DNA of 25,208 nt from an uncultured Acetatifactor sp. (lineage in GTDB: Bacteria > Bacillota > Clostridia > Lachnospirales > Lachnospiraceae): contig CAJTLR010000057.1 of NCBI GenBank assembly GCA_910577185.1, positions 1 to 25,208 on the forward strand. The letters are read 5' to 3'. Below, piece after piece: positions 15,332-23,536 of this stretch (positions within the stretch are counted from its first letter, which is position 1; each line of letters starts with the position of its first letter). The notes beneath the pieces were generated by a model, which was not told the DNA's origin, searched no databases, and worked only from the letters and a program-made list of their open reading frames with translations. The position numbers and the translations under genes were made by a program.

Positions 15332-16267
15332 ATGAGCGAATTGTTTAAGGTGTCATCCAATCCTCATATTCGTTCCAAAGTGGCGACAAACGGGCTGATG
15401 CTGGCGGTTGTGACAGCACTGATGCCCGCGGCAGGCTTTGGAATTTACAATTTCGGACCCAGGGCGCTGGCAGTCATTGTGGTGACTATGGCCAGTACGG
15501 TCCTGACGGAGTATTTTTTCGGATTACTGACAAAGAAGCTTACGGTGACGGATTTGTCCGCAGTGGTGACGGGACTGCTGCTGGCGCTGAACCTGCCGGT
15601 ATCCATCCCGCTGTGGATGGCAGCCCTGGGAGGCGTCTTTGCCATTCTGGTGGTAAAAATGCTTTTTGGGGGACTGGGACAGAATTTCATGAACCCGGCC
15701 CTGGCGGCAAGATGTTTCCTGCTGATTTCGTTTCCCACGGCAATGACTTCTTTTCAGTGTGACGCATATACGGGGGCAACACCGCTTGCGGCACTGAAGG
15801 CGGGGGAGAGCGTGAATCTTCTGGACTGCGTGATAGGACGCACTGCCGGAACCATCGGCGAGACTTCAGTGATTGCCATAGTCATCGGGGCATGCCTGCT
15901 GATTTTGCTGGGGGTTATCGATTTGCGGATTCCGGGCAGCTACATAGTGTCTTTTGTTCTGTTTGCGGGAATTTTTGGCGGATACGGGTTTGAACCCCGC
16001 TATCTGGCAGCGCAGCTTTCCGGCGGCGGCCTGATGCTGGGGGCATTCTTTATGGCCACCGACTATGTGACCAGGCCCATCACCATAAAGGGACAATATG
16101 TCTTTGGCATTTTCCTGGGGGTGATGACAGGGATTTTCCGAATTTTCGGCCCCGGTGCGGAAGGCGTGTCCTATGCCATTATTCTGGGAAATCTGCTGGT
16201 GCCCCTGATTGAAAAGTATACGAAGCCCACAGCCTTCGGATATCAGAGAGGAGGCTCAAAAAGGTGA
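15332..16267 (+). CDS. rnfD: Rnf complex subunit D (membrane flavoprotein)
   Basis: A 311-residue integral membrane protein of the NqrB/RnfD family with about nine to ten hydrophobic helices. The covalent-FMN motif is YTGATPLAAL, with the expected phosphoester-linked Thr at T150. The GLGQNFMNPALAARCFLL segment (114-131) and the FMATDYVTRPIT segment near 250 are family hallmarks. ATG 15332 follows an AGGAGA site. An ATG eight bases earlier is out of frame and stops at once. It ends by overlapping the GTG start of rnfG. Confidence 0.95.
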   Translation: MSELFKVSSNPHIRSKVATNGLMLAVVTALMPAAGFGIYNFGPRALAVIVVTMASTVLTEYFFGLLTKKLTVTDLSAVVTGLLLALNLPVSIPLWMAALGGVFAILVVKMLFGGLGQNFMNPALAARCFLLISFPTAMTSFQCDAYTGATPLAALKAGESVNLLDCVIGRTAGTIGETSVIAIVIGACLLILLGVIDLRIPGSYIVSFVLFAGIFGGYGFEPRYLAAQLSGGGLMLGAFFMATDYVTRPITIKGQYVFGIFLGVMTGIFRIFGPGAEGVSYAIILGNLLVPLIEKYTKPTAFGYQRGGSKR

Positions 16268-16887
16268 AAAATAAAAATGATATCGTCACAATGCTGAAAG
16301 AAGCGGGAATTCTCTTTGCCATTACCCTGATTGCGGGACTGGTTCTGGGTGTGGTAAATGAGATGACAAAAGAACCCATACGGATTCAGGAGGAGAAAGC
16401 AGTGCAGGAGGCCTGCAGGCATGTGTTCGGAACGGCGGATTCTTTTGAGGAGATCACATACACACCGGAGGCGGATCTGGCACAGGAGCTGTCCGGCATG
16501 GGCGTAAAACTGGGCAGTATCTACCGGGCGCTGGGCAGTGACGGGGCAATGCAGGGATATGTGCTGCAGTCCACTTCCACGGAAGGGTACGGGGGCAATA
16601 TTGTCCTGTACCTGGGTGTGACCAATGAAGGGACGCTCAATGACATTTCCATTCTGGAAATATCGGAGACTGCAGGGCTTGGCATGCTGGCGCCCGATGA
16701 GCTGGTGCCCCAGTTCCATAACAAGAATGTGGATTCCTTCACCTATACAAAAACCGGTGCGGCGTCAGAGGAGGAAATAGATGCCATTTCCGGTGCCACG
16801 GTTACTACGAAAGCTGTCACCAACGCGGTGAACGGAGGTCTGATGGCAGCGCAGGCTCTGCTGGAAGGAGGTGCGGGCAATGAATAA
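16264..16887 (+). CDS. rnfG: Rnf complex subunit G (covalent FMN, extracytoplasmic)
   Basis: A 207-residue protein with one N-terminal helix (about 13-33) and an outward-facing FMN-binding domain. The covalent flavin motif SGATVTT is at 176-182, preceded by SETAGLGM (134-141). It passes electrons between the ferredoxin-side and NAD-side subunits. Translation begins at GTG 16264 after GGAGG (16250-16254). The start overlaps the rnfD stop by four bases, implying coupled translation. Its end overlaps rnfE. Confidence 0.94.
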   Translation: MKNKNDIVTMLKEAGILFAITLIAGLVLGVVNEMTKEPIRIQEEKAVQEACRHVFGTADSFEEITYTPEADLAQELSGMGVKLGSIYRALGSDGAMQGYVLQSTSTEGYGGNIVLYLGVTNEGTLNDISILEISETAGLGMLAPDELVPQFHNKNVDSFTYTKTGAASEEEIDAISGATVTTKAVTNAVNGGLMAAQALLEGGAGNE

Positions 16888-17584
16888 GGCAGGAGAGAGA
16901 ATTTATAACGGTCTGATCAAGGAAAATCCTACACTGGTGCTGATGCTTGGCATGTGCCCCACCCTTGCGGTGACAACTTCGGCCATAAACGGACTGGGAA
17001 TGGGACTTACCACCATGGTAGTCCTGGCGCTCAGCAATCTGATTATTTCCCTGCTGAGGAAGGTGATTCCGGGCAGAGTCCGGATTCCGGCGTTCATTGT
17101 GATCATCGCTTCTTTTGTGACGGCAGTACAGCTTCTTCTGGAGGCATATATTCCGTTTCTGAATAAGTCGCTGGGGGTTTATATTCCCCTGATCGTGGTG
17201 AACTGTATTATTCTGGGGCGGGCAGAAAGCTATGCTTATTCCAATCCGGCGATTCCTTCCCTGTTTGACGGTATCGGAATGGGCCTGGGATTCACCTTTG
17301 CCCTGACCTGTATCGGTGCATTGCGGGAACTGCTGGGAGCAGGACAGCTGTTCGGTTTCGGGGTTCTGCCGGCATCCGTGGAACCCATACGGATTTTCGG
17401 CCAGGCGCCGGGGGCGTTTTTTGTGCTGGCAGCCCTGGTGGCTTTGCAGAACCGTGTAAAGAATGTAAGGAAGCAAAAGGGAAAGGATTATGAAAAAATC
17501 GGTTCCGGATGCACGGAAGACTGCATGAACTGCAAGAATGCGGATGGCTGCACAAAACGCTTCTACGACGAAAACGCTAAATAA
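16880..17584 (+). CDS. rnfE: Rnf complex subunit E with extra Cys-rich C-terminal tail
   Basis: A 234-residue membrane subunit with about six helices, paired with RnfA. C26 (GMCPTLAV) and C109 (VNCIILGRAE) are the conserved cysteines that, in structures of Rnf/Nqr relatives, share an intramembrane [2Fe-2S] cluster with RnfA. After the last helix a hydrophilic tail of about 40 residues (195-234) carries C211, C215, C218 and C224 in the pattern Cx3Cx2Cx5C. That pattern is not part of the usual RnfE core and suggests a metal or Fe-S site. Start ATG 16880 is fixed by AAGGAGG (16865-16871), overlapping rnfG by 8 nt. Confidence 0.94.
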   Translation: MNKAGERIYNGLIKENPTLVLMLGMCPTLAVTTSAINGLGMGLTTMVVLALSNLIISLLRKVIPGRVRIPAFIVIIASFVTAVQLLLEAYIPFLNKSLGVYIPLIVVNCIILGRAESYAYSNPAIPSLFDGIGMGLGFTFALTCIGALRELLGAGQLFGFGVLPASVEPIRIFGQAPGAFFVLAALVALQNRVKNVRKQKGKDYEKIGSGCTEDCMNCKNADGCTKRFYDENAK

Positions 17585-17598
17585 CGGTAGAAGTACCG
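17585..17598 (+). other. Hairpin in the rnfE-rnfA gap
   Basis: CGGTA (17585-17589) and TACCG (17594-17598) form a perfect 5-bp stem with a 4-nt loop right after the rnfE stop. The 138-nt gap is by far the longest in an operon otherwise packed with overlaps. It has no T run and no gene. It may be an RNA processing point or a remnant of small-gene loss. Confidence 0.4.
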
Positions 17599-17722
17599 AA
17601 AGAGCGGAAGCGATTTAGTGAAAAGCGAAAGTGAGAGAGGCGCCCGGGAGTGAAATCAGATCTTGCGGGGCGGACCAAAGGAACGGAAGCAAAATAGGCG
17701 ATATAGGATGGAGGAAAAATAG

Positions 17723-18313
17723 ATGGATATGGGTTATGTGAAGGAATTGCTGGTCATATTGATCGGTTCCTCACTTGTAAGCAATGTAGTGCTGAGCCAG
17801 TTCCTGGGGCTGTGTCCTTTTCTGGGAGTGTCCAGAAAGACAAACACGGCGGCAGGAATGGGCGTGGCAGTGATTTTTGTGATCACCCTGGCCAGTGCGG
17901 TGGCAGGGGTCATCTATGAGTTTGTACTGGTCAGGTTTCATGTGGAATACTTAAAAACCATAGTTTTCATTCTGGTCATAGCGGCTCTGGTGCAGTTTGT
18001 GGAGATGTTCCTGCGCAAGGGAATGCCTGCCCTGTATGAGGCCCTGGGGGTGTATCTTCCCCTGATCACCACCAACTGTGCCGTCCTGGGGGTGGCCATC
18101 ACAAATGTGCAGAAAGAATACGGCATTCTGACCGGCATTGTAAACGGATTTGCCACGGCAGTGGGATTTACCGTGGCCATTGTGATTCTGGCGGGTATTC
18201 GTGAGAAGCTGGAATACAATGATATTCCGGAATCCTTCCGGGGAATGCCGGTGGTGCTGCTGACAGCGGGTCTTATGGCCATTGCGTTCTGCGGGTTTTC
18301 CGGGCTGCTGTAA
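17723..18313 (+). CDS. rnfA: Rnf complex subunit A
   Basis: A 196-residue membrane protein with six helices, homologous to RnfE and NqrE. C31 (GLCPFLGV) and C119 (TTNCAVLGVA) are the conserved cluster cysteines facing those of RnfE. Residues from about 105 to 120 (EALGVYLPLITTNCAV) are a family hallmark. GGAGG lies about 9 nt before the ATG. Length is normal. rnfB follows 25 nt later. Confidence 0.96.
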   Translation: MDMGYVKELLVILIGSSLVSNVVLSQFLGLCPFLGVSRKTNTAAGMGVAVIFVITLASAVAGVIYEFVLVRFHVEYLKTIVFILVIAALVQFVEMFLRKGMPALYEALGVYLPLITTNCAVLGVAITNVQKEYGILTGIVNGFATAVGFTVAIVILAGIREKLEYNDIPESFRGMPVVLLTAGLMAIAFCGFSGLL

Positions 18314-18338
18314 GCCGGGAACAAAAGGAGGTAAAGGA

Positions 18339-19136
18339 ATGAGTATAACAGGTATTTTGTCTGCCGCTGCCGTTGTGGGAGTGGTGGGTATTTTTGTAGG
18401 ACTTTTCCTGGGGGTTGCCGGCATCAGATTCAAAGTGGAAACCGATGAAAGGGAAGAGGCGGTTCTGGCCGCCCTCCCGGGAAATAACTGCGGGGGCTGC
18501 GGATATGCAGGCTGTTCCGGGCTTGCGGCCGCCATAGTCAAAGGAGAAGCCCCTGTGGATGCCTGCCCTGTGGGCGGGGCGGCGGCAGGGGAAAAAATTG
18601 CTGCCATCATGGGAGTGGAAGCGGGTTCTTCCCGGAGAAAGGTAGCTTTTGTGGCCTGCATGGGAGACTGCGAAAAGGCGAAACAGGATTATGAATATGC
18701 GGGACATAAGGACTGCCGTATGATGGGATTTGTACCCGGCGGCGGGGCCAAATCCTGCAACAGCGGGTGTCTGGGATTCGGCACATGCGTGGAAGCCTGT
18801 CCTTTTGATGCCATATATGTGGTAAACGGCGTGGCAGTAGTGGACCGGGAAAAATGTAAGGCCTGCGGAAAATGTGTGGAAGTATGTCCGAAGCACCTGA
18901 TCTCGCTGATTCCCTATGATGCAAAATATGCGGTGGCCTGCAGCTCTGCGGACAAGGGGCCGGTGACCATGAAGGCGTGTCAGACGGGCTGCATCGGCTG
19001 CGGTCTGTGTGTGAGAAACTGTCCTTCCCAGGCTGTCACAGTGAATAACTTTCATGCTGCCATTGACCAGGAGAAATGTACCGGCTGCGGCACCTGTGTG
19101 GAAAAATGTCCCAGGAAGTGTATTGTAAAAGTATAG
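18339..19136 (+). CDS. rnfB: Rnf complex subunit B (ferredoxin-type electron entry)
   Basis: A 265-residue protein that accepts electrons from reduced ferredoxin. An N-terminal membrane helix (about 5-28) is followed by the [4Fe-4S] motif NNCGGCGYAGC (about 50-60). Ferredoxin-like Cys clusters then occupy about 145-260, including CKACGKCVEVCP, CIGCGLCVRNCP and CTGCGTCVEKCP. ATG 18339 is chosen because AAGGAGGT lies 6-7 nt upstream and the membrane helix begins directly after it. It is last of the operon. Only a weak hairpin (19185-19200) follows, so read-through to the lysozyme gene is possible. Confidence 0.96.
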   Translation: MSITGILSAAAVVGVVGIFVGLFLGVAGIRFKVETDEREEAVLAALPGNNCGGCGYAGCSGLAAAIVKGEAPVDACPVGGAAAGEKIAAIMGVEAGSSRRKVAFVACMGDCEKAKQDYEYAGHKDCRMMGFVPGGGAKSCNSGCLGFGTCVEACPFDAIYVVNGVAVVDREKCKACGKCVEVCPKHLISLIPYDAKYAVACSSADKGPVTMKACQTGCIGCGLCVRNCPSQAVTVNNFHAAIDQEKCTGCGTCVEKCPRKCIVKV

Positions 19137-19245
19137 GGCAGGATGCTGAGGCGAAGAAGCGGAACTGGAATAGCCCGGCTAAGAAAAGTCAAGCGACTTT
19201 ACCCTTTCGTGTTATCGCGCATCGATTTATATTAGGAGGAATATT

Positions 19246-20355
19246 ATGAAAATGCCGGATGACTTTGACGACCATTCAAGCATGGCACCAACGGTTGTAA
19301 TGTCAATTGTTGCAGTGTCTGCTTTTGTGGCGGTCATATTACTGTTGGTGCTCCTATTAAACAATCAGAATCAGGGAAACAATTCCCAGAGTCAGGAACA
19401 GAAAAACGGTCCGGTGCAGGCGGCTGCGGATCCAACGTCACCGGTAATCATATATCCGGATACGGATGAACTTATTACCGATAATTCGCTGCATCCGGAT
19501 GATTTTGACTTTTGGGATATGTATCCGGAACCGACACCGACACCCACGCCGGAGCCCACAAAGGAACCGGAACCGGAGAAGGAAGACCCTTCCACCGATG
19601 GAAAACACACGCTGGTAGAGTACGCGGACGGAAAAGAAGAGTGGGTGCTGATCAGCCCGTATCTGCCCAAACATGAATATGATTTTACGAAACTGGTATG
19701 TCAGTCTGATTTGATGAAATATTATGAAGATGGAAAACAGACTTCCTATGTGGGGGTGGACATTTCAAAATATCAGGATTATGTGGATTTTGTGAAGGTG
19801 AAAAAGGCGGGAATTGATTTTGTCATGATCCGTCTGGGGGCGAGAGGCTACGGCACCGGGCAGCTGATTCTGGATGAATATTTTACGGATAATATCAAAC
19901 GTGCCACGGACGCGGGGCTGGATGTAGGCGTTTATTTTTACTCCCAGGCCATCAACAAGGAAGAGGCTGTGGAGGAAGCAAACATGGTCATTGAAAATCT
20001 GGGAGATTACCAGCTTGCCTATCCTGTAGCGTATGACATGGAACTGGTCGAAAACGATACTGCCAGGACGGAAAGTCTGACCAGGACCGAGAAGACGGAG
20101 ATTGCCCGGGCTTTTCTGGATACGGTGGCTGAGGCCGGTTACAAGACCATGATTTACGGCAATAAGGAGTGGCTGATCAAGGAAATTGACATGTCCAAGC
20201 TGACGGCATATGATGTCTGGCTTTCCCAGGCAGCGGATATCCCTGATTATCCTTATAAATTTACCATGTGGCAGTACGATTTTGAAGGTTCCGTGGATGG
20301 AATAGTGGGATATGTGAACCTGAATATCAGCTTTATCAATTTTGCAGAAAAATAA
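19246..20355 (+). CDS. Membrane-anchored GH25 family lysozyme
   Basis: A 369-residue protein. It has a short cytoplasmic N-terminus, one helix (about 17-38) and a Gln/Asn-rich then Pro/Thr/Glu-rich wall-spanning linker (about 39-118). The GH25 muramidase barrel spans about 167-366 and would cleave N-acetylmuramyl bonds. Catalytic-type residues are D172 (GVDISKYQ) and the D264-x-E266 pair (YDMELVEN). The family's late GNVDLN motif reads GYVNLN here, placing N358 where an Asp is usual. Reduced or altered activity is possible. AGGAGG precedes ATG 19246. Context suggests cell-wall remodelling together with the next gene. Confidence 0.9.
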   Translation: MKMPDDFDDHSSMAPTVVMSIVAVSAFVAVILLLVLLLNNQNQGNNSQSQEQKNGPVQAAADPTSPVIIYPDTDELITDNSLHPDDFDFWDMYPEPTPTPTPEPTKEPEPEKEDPSTDGKHTLVEYADGKEEWVLISPYLPKHEYDFTKLVCQSDLMKYYEDGKQTSYVGVDISKYQDYVDFVKVKKAGIDFVMIRLGARGYGTGQLILDEYFTDNIKRATDAGLDVGVYFYSQAINKEEAVEEANMVIENLGDYQLAYPVAYDMELVENDTARTESLTRTEKTEIARAFLDTVAEAGYKTMIYGNKEWLIKEIDMSKLTAYDVWLSQAADIPDYPYKFTMWQYDFEGSVDGIVGYVNLNISFINFAEK

Positions 20356-20470
20356 TGTAACTGCATCTGAACTGTTGCAGAGGCAGACATATTTTCAGGA
20401 CTTTCCTCATATATTGATATATCGGACAGGCTTGTAAATCAGGCTCTTGTCCGGGAAAGGACTGGGGAAT

Positions 20471-21124
20471 ATGTATAAAAAAGCTGTTGGTATGCTGATT
20501 TTGTCGGGCTTTGCGCTTATGGCATGTGTCCTTTGTCTGAGGGGCGTGGATGCGGTGAGACTGTGCGCGGAGCCTGCGGAGAGGCTGAAATTAGGCCTTT
20601 GGGAACTGGAAGAAGAATGGGTGGGAAAGGCGGAACCCGCTCTGGAAGATGGGGAAAAAGGGCTGGGAATTGCGGACGTGGCAGTGTCCGGCCAGAGAAT
20701 TGTGCCGTTCCTGGTGGTGGAACAGCAGTACATATATGACTTGCCGGACGAGGACTTGGAGGCATTGCTGCGGATTGTGGAGGCAGAGGCAGGCAATGAA
20801 GACGAAGATGGTAAACTGCTGGTTGCAAATGTGGTTTTAAACCGGCTGAACCATAAGAGTTTTCCGGATTCCGTATCGGAAGTGGTATTTCAGAGGGAAA
20901 AAGGTATTTCCCAGTTTTCACCGGTTTCCAATGGGAGTTATTACCGGGTGGAGGTCAGCGAGGAGACGGTAAACGCAGTGGAGCGGGCCTTGCTGGGGGA
21001 GGATATCTCCCAGGGGGCGCTGTATTTTGTTGCCAGAAAGTATGCGGACAGCAGCAAAGTGAAGTGGTTCGACAGAAATTTAACATATTTGTTTAAACAC
21101 GGGGGCCATGAATTTTTCAAGTGA
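20471..21124 (+). CDS. SleB-like cell wall hydrolase
   Basis: A 217-residue secreted or membrane-anchored protein. It has an N-terminal hydrophobic segment (about 4-25) and a variable acidic spacer (about 30-85). A Hydrolase_2 (SleB/CwlJ-type) domain lies at about 92-217, with IVEAEAGNEDEDGKLLVANVVLNR containing the putative catalytic Glu. Relatives act as lytic transglycosylases in spore-cortex breakdown. A role in sporulation versus vegetative wall turnover cannot be decided here. ATG 20471 is preferred to the TTG at 20447, which would extend into the ribosome-site region. An inverted repeat (20423-20428 with 20448-20453) sits just upstream. Confidence 0.85.
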   Translation: MYKKAVGMLILSGFALMACVLCLRGVDAVRLCAEPAERLKLGLWELEEEWVGKAEPALEDGEKGLGIADVAVSGQRIVPFLVVEQQYIYDLPDEDLEALLRIVEAEAGNEDEDGKLLVANVVLNRLNHKSFPDSVSEVVFQREKGISQFSPVSNGSYYRVEVSEETVNAVERALLGEDISQGALYFVARKYADSSKVKWFDRNLTYLFKHGGHEFFK

Positions 21125-21168
21125 GAATACAGGGAAAGATAAAAGCATAAGGGCGGGGTCGAAAACAA

Positions 21169-21906
21169 ATGGACGAAATATACCGGATTGCAGTCTGTGA
21201 TGATGACAGGGAGCAGCTGGACAAAATGGAAGAAATGCTGGCTGTTTATGCGCAGCAGCATCCTCAGGTGGAGTTTAAGACAGATTTATTTTCAGATAGC
21301 CGGAAGCTGGTAAATATGGTGGAAGAGAAGGCATATTTACCGGATTTGATGCTGCTGGATATCTATATGCCGGAAAAAACGGGAATTGAGGCGGCCCAGG
21401 AGCTTCGAGAACTGGGAAGTGACTGTAGGATTGTGCTGATCACTGCTTCGGAGGACCATGCACTGGAGGCTTTCGGGGTAGGGGCATCCCAGTATCTGCT
21501 GAAGCCGGTGTCGGAACAGACGCTGTTTCCGGTGCTGGACAGCCTTCTGGAAGAGTGGGGACGAAGAAAAAAGAAATATTTTCTGTTCCGGTCTGAGGGA
21601 AAGATCAGCAAAGTGTCCGCGGACCGGATTGTCTGCTGTGAGGCTCAGGGGAAGCGCCAGCGTCTGTATTTCACGGATGGCCTTCATGCGGTAATCAATT
21701 CTACCATGGCGGAGGTTTATGAAAAACTGTCGGTCTGTCCGGAATTTGTAAAAGTCGGAGTCACTTATATTGTCAATCTGGAGCATGTGGACAGCATGAA
21801 TGCCAGGGAAGCTATTCTGGATATCGGCAGAAGCATTTATTTGCCCAGGGGAACTTATCAGATGTTGCGGGAGAGATACTTCCGTTACTACTGTGAGGAG
21901 ATGTAA
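21169..21906 (+). CDS. LytTR-family response regulator (AgrA/LytR type)
   Basis: A 245-residue regulator. The receiver domain (about 4-128) has the acidic pocket D11/D12, phospho-acceptor D64 (LMLLDIYMP) and K112 (LLKP). A LytTR DNA-binding domain (about 137-243) follows. Such proteins bind direct repeats in promoters and often control wall or peptide-signalling genes. It is 44 nt downstream of the SleB-like gene and 37 nt before its cognate kinase. No agrB/agrD-like peptide gene is visible between them. Targets are unknown. Confidence 0.94.
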   Translation: MDEIYRIAVCDDDREQLDKMEEMLAVYAQQHPQVEFKTDLFSDSRKLVNMVEEKAYLPDLMLLDIYMPEKTGIEAAQELRELGSDCRIVLITASEDHALEAFGVGASQYLLKPVSEQTLFPVLDSLLEEWGRRKKKYFLFRSEGKISKVSADRIVCCEAQGKRQRLYFTDGLHAVINSTMAEVYEKLSVCPEFVKVGVTYIVNLEHVDSMNAREAILDIGRSIYLPRGTYQMLRERYFRYYCEEM

Positions 21907-21943
21907 ATGACGGATAGGTAGTACATAAGAGGGAGATGGGGGA

Positions 21944-23236
21944 ATGATTTTTGGTGTGACACCGATATTGTCCGTGATTCGGAATTTTCTGGAGGTGGCC
22001 AGTTTCTGTGTTTTGTTCTTGTGTCTGGACAGACCCAGATATACCTGGAAACGGACATGGATATATTATGGGATCTATATTTTGGTTGAAACAGCCATAG
22101 GAACTGCATGGGTGCTTCTGGATGCAGAAAGTTACTCCGCAGCCTGCACAACGGTGCTGTTTGTGAAGTCTGCGATTTTCTTTATTCTGATGAGCAGTGA
22201 CAATATCTTCCAGTGTCTGTATAATCTCTGCCTTCAGATTTTTATTTTGTTTTTTATGCTGTTTACGGGACTGTCCTGCACAAAGATTTTCTTTGCCGGC
22301 AATCCCTGGGTAGATGTGGGAATCCGGTTTTGCTATATGATTGTGCTGGTCTGTATATACATTCGGTGGCTCCGCAGGGCCTACCGGGAAATTGCAGACA
22401 ATCTGAAAACCCAGTGGAAAGGAATCTGTATTGTGTCACTGGGCGGAAATATTCTGATGGTGTACTATGCCACACAGCCGTTACAGATTTCGCTGCGGGC
22501 CGGCAGGGAGCAGGTATTGTTTCTGTGTATTTGTATTCTGCTTATGCTGACTCATGTGATTCTGCTCTATACCCTGCATCTGATGCAGCTGGAGATCATT
22601 GACAGACAGGAGATGGAACTGACTGCCATCAACAATGAAATGATGAGAAAAGAGCTGGAACTTCTGCAGGAGCAGGTGGAAAGTGCAAGACGTTATCATC
22701 ATGACAGCCGGCACCATGACCTGATGGTGGCAGAATATGTGAGAAGAGGGGAAGTGGCCACGCTCCTGGCATATCTGGATCAGCGTGAAAAGGAATATAG
22801 GGATGAACTGCCGGAAAGAATCTGTGAAAATAAGACAGTGGACAATATTCTGGGAATTTATATTCGCCAGGCCGAACATAAAGGCATTGAAGTGAGCTGT
22901 GACGTGATCGTACCGGGGATGACAAGGATTCAGGACAGGGTTTTTGTCACCGTGATAGGGAATGCCATGGAAAATGCCATACACGGCTGTGAACAGACAG
23001 GAAGCGGCGTGAAGAAGATCGCTGTATTTATCAGGCCGAAGGCAGGAAAGCTTGCCATCCGGATAAGTAATACTTGTTTGGGAGAGGTGGTTTTTAACAA
23101 GGGGATTCCCGTGCGCAAAAACGGCAGGGGCACCGGCATACTCAGTATTATGCATTCGGTGAGAAGCTGTGAGGGAGATGTGGAATTCAGTGTGGAAAAG
23201 GGCGAATTTACCACCAGGATACTGCTGAAAATTTAA
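21944..23236 (+). CDS. GHKL-domain sensor histidine kinase (AgrC-like)
   Basis: A 430-residue membrane kinase with about six hydrophobic N-terminal helices (roughly 5-215) as sensor and a coiled-coil linker (about 215-250). The H box is YHHDSRHHD (251-259), where H253 is the likely phosphorylated His. The ATPase domain has the N box VIGNAMENAIHG (about 338-349) and the G box GRGTGILSI (about 393-401). No other classical HisKA dimer domain is present, as usual in this family. It should phosphorylate the upstream LytTR regulator. The ligand is unknown. It ends before a strong terminator. Confidence 0.93.
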   Translation: MIFGVTPILSVIRNFLEVASFCVLFLCLDRPRYTWKRTWIYYGIYILVETAIGTAWVLLDAESYSAACTTVLFVKSAIFFILMSSDNIFQCLYNLCLQIFILFFMLFTGLSCTKIFFAGNPWVDVGIRFCYMIVLVCIYIRWLRRAYREIADNLKTQWKGICIVSLGGNILMVYYATQPLQISLRAGREQVLFLCICILLMLTHVILLYTLHLMQLEIIDRQEMELTAINNEMMRKELELLQEQVESARRYHHDSRHHDLMVAEYVRRGEVATLLAYLDQREKEYRDELPERICENKTVDNILGIYIRQAEHKGIEVSCDVIVPGMTRIQDRVFVTVIGNAMENAIHGCEQTGSGVKKIAVFIRPKAGKLAIRISNTCLGEVVFNKGIPVRKNGRGTGILSIMHSVRSCEGDVEFSVEKGEFTTRILLKI

Positions 23237-23248
23237 AGTGGCAGGCAT

Positions 23249-23296
23249 CAGGCCTGGGAACCTGAATGTTCCGGGTCTCCAGGCCTGAAAGTTTTT
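23249..23296 (+). terminator. Terminator after the kinase gene
   Basis: A perfect 9-bp stem (23249-23257 with 23279-23287) plus additional inner GGAAC/GTTCC pairing, then AAAG and five T residues (23292-23296). It starts 12 nt after the kinase stop. Confidence 0.78.
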
Positions 23297-23306
23297 GGAA
23301 AAGCGG

Positions 23307-23335
23307 TTGCATGCTTGTTTTTATTGTGCTAAAAT
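23307..23335 (+). promoter_or_regulatory. Extended -10 promoter for the Rpn nuclease gene
   Basis: TTGCAT (23307-23312), a 17-bp spacer and TAAAAT (23330-23335) preceded by TGC (extended -10). The predicted transcript would start near 23341-23343, about 195 nt before the Rpn ATG. Confidence 0.6.
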
Positions 23336-23340
23336 AATAG

Positions 23341-23451
23341 AAAAGCATAACAATTTCTCAGCTTACAGTCTGTTTGAATGGCTGTACTGTCATAAGTCAA
23401 TTTGCCGGCCATGAGCCGGATTATCTTTATTGCCGGAAAATCTATGCTTTT
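23341..23451 (+). promoter_or_regulatory. Candidate structured 5' leader of the Rpn gene
   Basis: The first nine transcribed-region bases (23341-23349) are perfectly complementary to 23443-23451. They enclose two smaller stems (23365-23369 with 23386-23390, and 23405-23409 with 23415-23419). This gives a closed multi-branch shape starting at the predicted transcription start. It matches no riboswitch class that I recognise. The remaining 23452-23536 stretch shows only a ribosome site (AAGGGGG, 23523-23529). Confidence 0.4.
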
Positions 23452-23536
23452 AAATCCACACGAATAAAATTTAAAGGCAGGGGATTTCGGACAAGTGTAT
23501 TCATTGATTTACTCCTGCGGGGAAGGGGGAAATCAA

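Noticed and set aside
19185..19200. Terminator of the rnf operon
   Set aside because: A 6-bp stem with a 4-nt loop is present, but no T run follows. It is too weak to call.
21125..21168. Signal-peptide (agrD-like) gene between SleB-like gene and LytTR regulator
   Set aside because: The 44-nt gap is too short and holds no start codon with a ribosome site other than that of the regulator.
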